A stretch of 10,610 nt of DNA from REEB426 sp964551975 (GTDB taxonomy: Bacteria; Actinomycetota; Actinomycetes; S36-B12): assembly GCA_964551975.1 (NCBI GenBank), contig CAZKFI010000074.1, positions 1 to 10,610 of the forward strand, in the 5' to 3' direction. Each line of letters starts with the position of its first letter. Positions within the stretch are counted from its first letter, which is position 1. Below the pieces are notes generated by a model. The model did not search any database. It had not been told where the DNA came from and saw only the letters and a program-made list of their open reading frames with translations. Positions 5,379 to 10,610 of this stretch are shown here, one piece after another. Made by a program: the position numbers and the translations under genes.

Positions 5379-5939
5379 GGCGAAGGCGGCAAAGAGCAGG
5401 AACCGCACCAGCCGACCCAGGAACACCGCGGGGTAAAAGATTCGCCAGGACACACCGAGTGTGCCGGCAGCAAGACCAGCTACGTCGAAGGCCGGGTTGG
5501 GCGGTGCAGCAACGAGCACGAGTACGCCGAATGCGCGCACTGGATGCTGCAGCTGCTTGGCTATCCAACGACCGAACCGCGTGCCTTCAAAGGCCCCCTT
5601 GCCCGCTCGTCCGGCAAGGAATCCACTGGTTTCCCCCAACACCGATCCTGCCGCAGCGCAGATTGCCACCAGCCAGGGCAGTTCGGCACTACCCGCCATC
5701 TGCAGCACGATCGCGTTGTAAGGAATTGGCACGAGCACGGTGACATTTGCAACGAAGGCCAGGATGAAGGCGCCGAGGTACACGGCTGAACTCAGCGCCG
5801 CGAGCATGCGCTGGGCCGGCTCGGTGTCGAGCGCCCAGTACGCGGCAACGTTCAACGCGATGAGTGCTGTAATACCCAGGGTTAGACGAATGATCGATCG
5901 ACGACGCGCCGCGCGATCGACCGGTGGATCAGTGGTCAA
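5358..5939 (-). CDS. VTT/DedA-type (SNARE-associated) integral membrane protein
   Basis: A 193-aa polytopic membrane protein. After a short basic cytoplasmic N-terminus (about 1-16), membrane segments lie at about 17-38, 50-70, 88-110, 135-160 and 165-190. The VTT-domain pattern is visible in VPIPYNAIVLQMAG (70-83), a re-entrant-loop-like stretch, then GSVLGETSGFLAGR (98-111) and NPAFDVAGLAAGTLGVSWRIF (148-168). VTT/DedA proteins are implicated in membrane lipid homeostasis and lipid flipping; the substrate here is unknown. The start is TTG at 5939, overlapping the stop of the upstream 52-aa ORF by 11 nt; no upstream in-frame ATG/GTG was seen and no strong Shine-Dalgarno precedes it, so coupling is likely. 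It is the last gene of the lgt operon. Its 3' end forms one arm of the hairpin shared with leuA. Confidence 0.82.
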   Translation of the reverse strand: MTTDPPVDRAARRRSIIRLTLGITALIALNVAAYWALDTEPAQRMLAALSSAVYLGAFILAFVANVTVLVPIPYNAIVLQMAGSAELPWLVAICAAAGSVLGETSGFLAGRAGKGAFEGTRFGRWIAKQLQHPVRAFGVLVLVAAPPNPAFDVAGLAAGTLGVSWRIFYPAVFLGRLVRFLLFAAFAVWVLKA

Positions 5940-6087
5940 CGAGTGTTTCGTCGGTCGACTGGCTCGCGCGCTCAGCGGCCCGCTCAGCCCGTCGGTGCCG
6001 CCAGGTCATGCCACCCAAAATGGCCATCATGGCCGCAAAGGTTGGTCCTGCACTAGCACTGGCGGTCGCCACGCACTGCATGCACAT
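5929..6087 (-). CDS. 52-aa small protein, Cys-containing N-terminus and one hydrophobic segment
   Basis: An ATG at 6087 overlaps the lgt stop (TAATG), and the frame ends with TGA at 5931-5929, inside the start region of the VTT gene. The product begins MCMQC, has a hydrophobic stretch (about 14-29: GPTFAAMMAILGGMTW) and a charged, Arg/Glu-rich tail ending DETLVDH. The overlaps at both ends and the hydrophobic-then-charged layout support a real gene: a single-pass small membrane protein with two N-terminal cysteines (C2, C5). I do not recognise a named family. The cysteine pair could bind a metal or form a disulphide, and the neighbourhood suggests an envelope role; both are inferences. Confidence 0.65.
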   Translation of the reverse strand: MCMQCVATASASAGPTFAAMMAILGGMTWRHRRAERAAERASQSTDETLVDH

Positions 6088-6950
6088 TAGGACTTCTCCT
6101 CGGCTGGGTTCTGAGCTGTGCTGACTGGCTCAGTTGAGGGTGAGACGTTTGGCCGCCGCCTGGCGTTCCACAGCACCCACAGGCCAAAGAGGAACAGCAC
6201 GATCGTCATGTACTGAGCGCCGGTGAGGCCGAAAACAGTCTCATCGTTCACGCGCAGGAAGTCCGTGGAAAAACGCCCAACCGCATAGGTGACGGCAAAG
6301 GTGCCGGCCATGATGCCTGGACGGGTCCCCATCCGGTCCTGGATGAGGAGCAGGATGATGATGGGGATCAAGAAGAGGATCTCGTAGAGCGCAGTGTTGT
6401 GGTACGTCTGCCCAACAATCAGTGGACCTTCAACAACAGTGCCACCCTGATAGGTGATGCCGAGGAAGAAGTCAGTCGGCCCGCCAAGGTGCTCACCCAC
6501 CGCGTAGCAGCCAAGTCGCCCAATGGCTTGGCCTATGGCAAGCCCGAGCACTGCCCCGTCAAGGAGTTCCCAACGACGGTCCTTCGGCCACTTTCGGGTC
6601 ACCAGCGGCGCCAGCAGGATCGCAGTAATGAACCCCCCACTGAACTGCAGTCCGCCCTTCCACACCGCGAAGACGTCAATGACTGAGTTGATTTCATCCG
6701 GGTGCGTAACGACCCACAGCAGGCGGGCTCCCACGAACCCCAGGGCGACCAGGATGAGCCCGACTTTCTCGGTCTGCGAGCGCGGGATTCCGAAGCGTTC
6801 GTTGCGGCGAGCCGCCACGTAAATACCGGCGATCACTCCGATCGCCACGAACAGTCCGAAGGTCATCAGTCGCACGGGCCCGAGTTGAATCACCGGAAAG
6901 GGTGTGTACGGGATCCCAGCGAGCACCTGTCCTGCCAGCACCTCAGACAT
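6087..6950 (-). CDS. lgt: Phosphatidylglycerol-prolipoprotein diacylglyceryl transferase
   Basis: A 287-aa integral membrane protein of normal Lgt length with about seven membrane segments. Lgt moves diacylglyceryl from phosphatidylglycerol to the lipobox cysteine of prolipoproteins. Family blocks seen: KGGLQFSGGFI (98-108), the signature GQAIGRLGCYAVGEHLGGPT (140-159), YHNTALYEI (183-191, the HPxQLYE position) and GRFSTDFLR (225-233). By-eye alignment to E. coli Lgt puts R145, E153, G156 and R226 at the functional R143, E151, G154 and R239. N146 becomes C148, Y26 becomes F31, H103 becomes S104 and E243 becomes D230. The C-terminal tail (about 265-287) is polar. The start is ATG 6950, with a TANNNT box 7 nt upstream fitting leaderless expression. 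It is the first gene of an operon with the 52-aa protein and the VTT gene. Confidence 0.9.
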   Translation of the reverse strand: MSEVLAGQVLAGIPYTPFPVIQLGPVRLMTFGLFVAIGVIAGIYVAARRNERFGIPRSQTEKVGLILVALGFVGARLLWVVTHPDEINSVIDVFAVWKGGLQFSGGFITAILLAPLVTRKWPKDRRWELLDGAVLGLAIGQAIGRLGCYAVGEHLGGPTDFFLGITYQGGTVVEGPLIVGQTYHNTALYEILFLIPIIILLLIQDRMGTRPGIMAGTFAVTYAVGRFSTDFLRVNDETVFGLTGAQYMTIVLFLFGLWVLWNARRRPNVSPSTEPVSTAQNPAEEKS

Positions 6951-6957
6951 GCCCCCC

Positions 6958-6963
6958 AGCGTA
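6958..6963 (-). promoter_or_regulatory. Possible -10 element for leaderless lgt mRNA
   Basis: TACGCT on the - strand matches TAnnnT and ends 7 nt before the lgt ATG, the spacing expected for a leaderless transcript. The intervening GGGGGGC is too close to the ATG to act as a normal Shine-Dalgarno. No clear -35 was found. Confidence 0.35.
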
Positions 6964-6988
6964 CGGCCCCGTCGAAGAGGGCGTTGCT

Positions 6989-7030
6989 GCCCAGGTCTAG
7001 GTCTAGCTAGACCTAGACCTAGACCTGGGC
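6989..7030 (-). terminator. 18-bp-stem hairpin built of CTAGAC repeats, downstream of the GLUG/OmpA gene
   Basis: Arms 6989-7006 and 7013-7030 are exact reverse complements (18 bp) with a 6-nt loop (CTAGAC). The stem is made of a hexamer repeated in both arms (GTCTAG on the left, CTAGAC on the right) capped by GCCC/GGGC. It begins 6 nt past the stop of the secreted protein gene on the - strand and ends before the lgt promoter region, so it probably terminates the upstream transcript. No U tract follows. Confidence 0.65.
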
Positions 7031-7036
7031 TGCCGG

Positions 7037-9645
7037 CTATCTGGCGTAGGTAACGCTCACGTTGACGCGTCGCGCGGTGGCCCCGTTCTGACTGGCCACC
7101 CCACTGCCGCGTATGTCGAAGTCGCCCTCAACGCCCAGCGAGCGCAGGAAGTTGGCCACCACCCGTGCCCGCCTACTAGACAGCGACTCGTCATTGGCGG
7201 TGATCGACGTGGGCTGCACATAGCCCACGACCGTGGCACTGACTACGGACTTTCCGGATCGCTTCACCAGGGCCCGAAGGCGCGCCTTGCTTGCACCGGT
7301 CAACTCAGCACTCATCGGTGCGAAGAACACCCGTACGGTTGTTGTCTTGGTGGTGTCCCGGGCAGGCTGTTGCACCACCACACCAAGACTCAGCGAGCGG
7401 ACCGAGCCATCGGGCGCGTAGCCATTGACCTGCACCGTATGCACGCCCGGCGTAAGACCCGGCGGAATGGGCACCGATGCTGAGTAGGAACCCGCTTTAT
7501 CCGTCGTCAGGGTGCCAATCGTTTTGTCGGGGAGCATGTAGAAGCGCACCTGCGAATTCGGTTTAAATCCGGTGCCCTTACTGATCGCCACTGGCTGGAC
7601 CCTCGCTTCAGCGCGAACTCCAGAGCGAAGACTGCTCTGCGACTGCAGCACCAACCCCTGCTTGGCGGTGAGCCCGAGCGGATCATCGCGGTCCCCACGA
7701 CCTTCCAACTCCATGGTGAAGGACGACCCGTTGATCAACAGTCCACTCGCGGGTGCATTCGGTGCGACGGTAACCGGCGTCCGCGCCCCATTGACCAACA
7801 ACACCGAGACACCCTCGGGCAGCCCGGCAGCAGGAATGGCGATATTGCGGCCGCCAGCAATCGCTGCAAGTGGATCACCGGTGGGCGCAGGAGTGGGCGT
7901 TGCCGAAACGCTTGGCGTCGGTGTGGGGGTCGCGCTGTTTGACGGCGATGACGATGAAGATGACGAACCGCCGGACCCGCTCGAACCGCCTGAACTGCCC
8001 GAACCACCTGAACTGCCCGAACCGCCGGACCCGCCGGACCCGCCGGACCCGCCGGAACCGTAGGTGAAGGCCGCACTCTTCGTGGACACCGGAATTGCGA
8101 GGGAATCAGCGCCTACTGCGATGACCGGCTTGAAGGAAACATCCACCGTGCCGGTTCCCGCAGGTACCGTGGCCGTGATCGACGTTGCCGAATTCACGGT
8201 GAACGAGGTCGCAGCGACCCCACCGAACTTCACATCTGTTGCATCCGTCAGGCCAACTCCGGTGATCGTCACCGTGGCCCCAGCCGCTGCCGAAGACGGA
8301 GATACTGACGTGATCTGCGGACAGGTGCCTGCAATGCCGTTCGTCGCCCAGGCCAACGTGGGGTATGCGCCATTGGTCAGATTCCAGGTAGTAGGCGACC
8401 ACGGTGCCGGTGACGCTCCCGTAAACGTGGACGCTGTCTGCATGCCGGCTGTCGCCGTGGCTCCGGTGGCTGTCGTCGTTCCTGCGTCAGTAGCCGTCGT
8501 AGTCATTCCGGAGGTTGACGAATCCCAGAACGACGAGTTGTACGTCACTAAACTTGTCGCCGAGCCGAGCAAACCACCGCGAGTAGGCGTGCCGCTCGCT
8601 GCTGTGGGCGCGCCCGTTGCGTAGCTCGTGGTCATTGNNNNNNNNNNNNNNNNNNNNNNNNNNNNNNNNNNNNNNNNNNNNNNNNNNNNNNNNNNNNNNN
8701 NNNNNNNNNNNNNNNNNNNNNNNNNNNNNNNNNNNNNGTAGGCGTGCCGCTCGCTGCTGTGGGCGCGCCCGTTGCGTAGCTCGTGGTCATTGCCACGCCC
8801 AGCGCAGAAACCGAGCCCACGAGGCCACCAACACCGCCACCAGTGCCAGAGACCGCGCCGGTGGCATAACTGTTGATGACACTTCCGCCGATGATGTAGA
8901 TCTCACCCACCAGGCCACCAGAGCCGTTCCCCCTGCCGGTTACCGTCGCCGAGGAGTAACTCTCCTCGAACGTTGAACCCAGACCAGCCACGCCACCGAC
9001 CCCTGCTGTTGCCTGTGTCGCGGTGACCGTGCCGGATGATGTGACCCTGGTGACGACGCTGTCGTCCGCATCGCCGATGACCAGCCCCGCGTAATACTTG
9101 CCACTCAGCGCTCCGGCGACCGAGATTTCAGTGAAGACCGAACTGCTTCCAGCCCGACCAACGAGGGCGCCATCACCATCTGATGATGACCCGTAGACGC
9201 TGGCATTCGTCAGACTCAGGTTCCGTACCGTTGCACCGGCAGTTTCCTCAAACAACCCATTGCCATCGCTATTCACGAGAGGGCTGCCGGACGTGCCAAT
9301 CGTCAGCGAATCGATGGCATAGCACCCGCCGTAATACACGCCGCTGAATGCCCCATTGAGCGGCGTCCACGCCGACCCAGCCAAGGAGATATTGGCGGTC
9401 TGGACATAGGCAGCACCCAAACAGGTGGGATCATCATCGATGGCCTCTAACTGAGCCCGAGTCGCAACCACGTAGGGGTCAGCAGGGGTCCCCGAGCCGC
9501 TGCCACCGGGATTGCAGGTGGCGGGAACACCAACCACACCGGCCGATGGCGGAGCTTCGATGAACGATGGAACTGTCAGGGCCGCTGATGCTGCCACGAC
9601 CGCTAGCACGGTGACCCCGGCCGCGAGACCACTCCTACGCTTCAC
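7037..9645 (-). CDS. Secreted GLUG-repeat / IPT-TIG / OmpA-like surface protein (split only by an assembly gap)
   Basis: Read as one gene: GTG start at 9645 with GGGAGGG 5 nt upstream, stop at 7037. If the N run and one of the two identical 55-nt flanks are removed, 2454 nt remain, an exact frame of 817 aa. Layout in those residues: signal peptide (MKRR then a hydrophobic segment, 1 to about 29); a domain with PADPYVVATRAQLEAID (about 55-71); GLUG-type repeats (about 115-385: NGLFEETAGATVRNLSL, GVGGLVGS, SYATGA, FWDSSTSG); an IPT/TIG fold (about 392-476, ITSVSPSSAAAGATVTITG); a Gly/Ser then Pro/Thr linker (478-537); a beta-rich module (about 540-705, GLTPGVHTVQVNGYAPDGS); and an OmpA-like domain (about 710-817). 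It is probably exported, with the OmpA-like domain bound to the cell wall and the GLUG region exposed. Its ligand is unknown. Confidence 0.85.
7946..8059 (-). repeat. Gly/Ser-rich coding repeat (interdomain linker)
   Basis: This part of the secreted protein gene encodes repeated GGS/GSGG and SSGG units followed by a serine run. The DNA is made of short near-repeats such as CCGGACCCG (+ strand). It is a flexible spacer between the IPT/TIG domain and the C-terminal modules, and a likely site of length variation between strains and of assembly trouble. Confidence 0.85.
8583..8792. repeat. Identical 55-nt flanks around the scaffold gap (assembly artefact)
   Basis: Positions 8583-8637 and 8738-8792 are identical over 55 nt and directly border the 100-N run. 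Both encode the same stretch of the GLUG region (MTTSYATGAPTAASG). Collapsing them restores an uninterrupted reading frame, so they are most simply one locus represented twice, an unmerged contig overlap. Confidence 0.85.
8638..8737. other. Scaffold gap, exactly 100 N
   Basis: One hundred undetermined bases inside the secreted protein gene. The round length marks a placeholder of unknown size. With the duplicated flank it adds 155 nt, which is not a multiple of three, so the gene appears falsely broken into two frames. Confidence 0.99.
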
Positions 9646-9783
9646 GTTTGCCCTCCCAGATCCATCGCTGTTGGCCCTACCTGGCGACCATTGGTGTAAT
9701 GACGCTTTGGAAACCTTACTGTAATGGCACTGATTGCGTGGATAGGCGGGGGTCAGCCAGAATCCATCGGATGCTGTGGCAGG
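9646..9783. other. Intergenic spacer, probable promoter region of the secreted protein gene
   Basis: 138 bp between the EamA permease stop and the secreted protein start, lower in GC than its surroundings. On the - strand it holds a TAAGGT (9718-9713) that fits TAnnnT, and GGGAGGG (9657-9651) as ribosome binding site. TGTAATG occurs twice on the + strand (9695-9701 and 9720-9726), and TTACTGTAA (9716-9724) is a short palindrome. No convincing -35 or terminator is seen. Confidence 0.35.
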
Positions 9784-10610
9784 TCAGGAAGCGTGGAAAG
9801 GCACTGAGTGTCGGGAGCGTTGGGCCCAGACCACGCAGCCGATGACCGCCAGTGCCGCGAGAACCGTGCCCCCGGTCACGGTTTCGCCGAGCCACCAGGC
9901 TGACCAGATCAGGGTCAGGGGAGCTTGCAACTGCTGCATCTGGCCGCCGTAGGCGATTCCGGACATGGCCAGACCCTGGTACCAGGCAATGAATCCGACA
10001 TACATCGAGGAGATGCCCAGCAGGATGAGCGCTGTCCAGTCAACTGCCGACGGTTGGTACTCCATCGACGTGGCAAACCACAGCAGGATGGTCGAGGGGA
10101 TGGTGATGGGCAGGGCGAAGACGACGACCCACGAGATGACCTGCCAGCCCGGCATGACCTTGGTGATCGAGGCACCCTCCACGTAGCACCAGGAACTGAA
10201 GACCACCGCCCCGACGATCAGTAGATCGCCCAGCAGGCTGCCCTCGGTCGACCCAGCCCGACTGAGGGAAAAGGCAACCAGGGCCGCCGTGCCTAGGCCG
10301 GCGGCGATCCAGAACTGTGTGAGTACCCGCTCATGGGTGCGGAACACCGCGAACACAGCTGTGGTCAGGGGCATGAAGGCCGCGATGACGGCCGCGTGCG
10401 CGCTGGTGGTGTGCTCCAGGGCTAGAGCAAGCAGAATCGGCCAACCGAAGACCGCCCCGGTCATCGTCAACAGCAGGGGTCGCCACTGCTCCCGCGGCGG
10501 CCAGGGGGCTCGGCCCACGAGAAGCACGACGATGGCGATCGCCCCGGCAATGACCGCACGCGACGTGGCGGTGAAGAACGGGTTGAAGCCCTCCAGGGCG
10601 ATCTTGGTCA
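9784..10610 (-). CDS. EamA/DMT-family permease, N-terminus outside window
   Basis: The frame is open from the right edge to a stop at 9784, giving about 275 residues of a drug/metabolite-superfamily transporter; typical length is about 280-310, so little is missing. Reading starts with KIALEGFNPFFTATSRAVIA, the first EamA repeat just after helix 1. Then come GWPILLALALEHTTSAHAAVIAA-type helices and a second EamA repeat ending in PLTLIWSAWWLGE, the conserved penultimate-helix motif with its terminal Glu. About nine hydrophobic segments are visible. A GTG at 10527 is an internal valine, not the start, because conserved sequence continues upstream. Such permeases usually export small metabolites or amino acids; the substrate is unknown. 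It is transcribed in the same direction as the secreted protein gene, 138 bp upstream of it. Confidence 0.9.
   Translation of the reverse strand, partial: TKIALEGFNPFFTATSRAVIAGAIAIVVLLVGRAPWPPREQWRPLLLTMTGAVFGWPILLALALEHTTSAHAAVIAAFMPLTTAVFAVFRTHERVLTQFWIAAGLGTAALVAFSLSRAGSTEGSLLGDLLIVGAVVFSSWCYVEGASITKVMPGWQVISWVVVFALPITIPSTILLWFATSMEYQPSAVDWTALILLGISSMYVGFIAWYQGLAMSGIAYGGQMQQLQAPLTLIWSAWWLGETVTGGTVLAALAVIGCVVWAQRSRHSVPFHAS

Noticed and set aside
7572..8063. A + strand ORF ending in a Pro/Glu/Leu repeat
   Set aside because: It is the antisense of the Gly/Ser linker and neighbouring domains of the secreted protein.
8583..8792. A true long direct repeat or insertion inside the surface protein gene
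   Set aside because: The exact 55-nt identity on both sides of a 100-N placeholder, and the restored frame on collapse, point to an assembly overlap.
9716..9724. Palindrome TTACTGTAA as an operator upstream of the surface protein
   Set aside because: Nine bases with four-base arms is too short to separate from chance without related sequences.

Overview
The window looks like a chromosome segment of a GC-rich actinobacterium, probably from a metagenome assembly. The clues are a long-form (type 2) LeuA preceded by a leucine leader peptide and a pseudoknot matching the actinobacterial LEU element, an Rv2061-like PPOX/F420-type oxidoreductase, many GTG/TTG starts, and high third-position GC. A run of exactly 100 N flanked by identical 55-nt sequences is typical of short-read scaffolding. 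A freshwater planktonic actinobacterium would fit the secreted GLUG/OmpA-type protein, but the window does not prove a genus.

Left part, + strand (1-1917): the 3' end of malate synthase G (glcB) overlaps glcG, a GlcG/HbpS-family gene, by 4 nt, which is the glyoxylate/glycolate metabolism pairing. Then comes a 452-bp gap with a five-copy 14-bp tandem repeat and a coding-like fragment on the - strand, followed by a DUF1801-helix-hairpin-helix protein. This gene converges on, and overlaps by 14 nt, a two-gene - strand operon (1904-3091): a PhoB-type winged helix joined to a PAS-like domain without a receiver, then the PPOX oxidoreductase 3 nt downstream.

Middle (3092-5378): a 5'-truncated VapC (PIN) toxin remnant, then a leuA control region. 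That region has a 13-residue leader peptide with four consecutive Leu codons and an H-type pseudoknot (11-bp and 7-bp stems) overlapping the leader ORF. leuA (587 aa) follows and ends at a perfect 24-bp hairpin that is also the 3' end of the convergent gene.

Right part, - strand (5358-10610): an EamA/DMT permease (5' end outside the window); a secreted multidomain protein (signal peptide, GLUG repeats, IPT/TIG, Gly/Ser linker, OmpA-like domain) split only by an assembly artefact; an 18-bp-stem hairpin; then a coupled set of lgt, a 52-aa small protein (start overlapping the lgt stop) and a VTT/DedA-type membrane protein. No mobile element, CRISPR array, tRNA or rRNA was seen. I found no convincing wholly new system. 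The best leads are the winged helix-PAS regulator/oxidoreductase pair, the lgt-associated small protein, the altered Lgt signature and the leuA leader.
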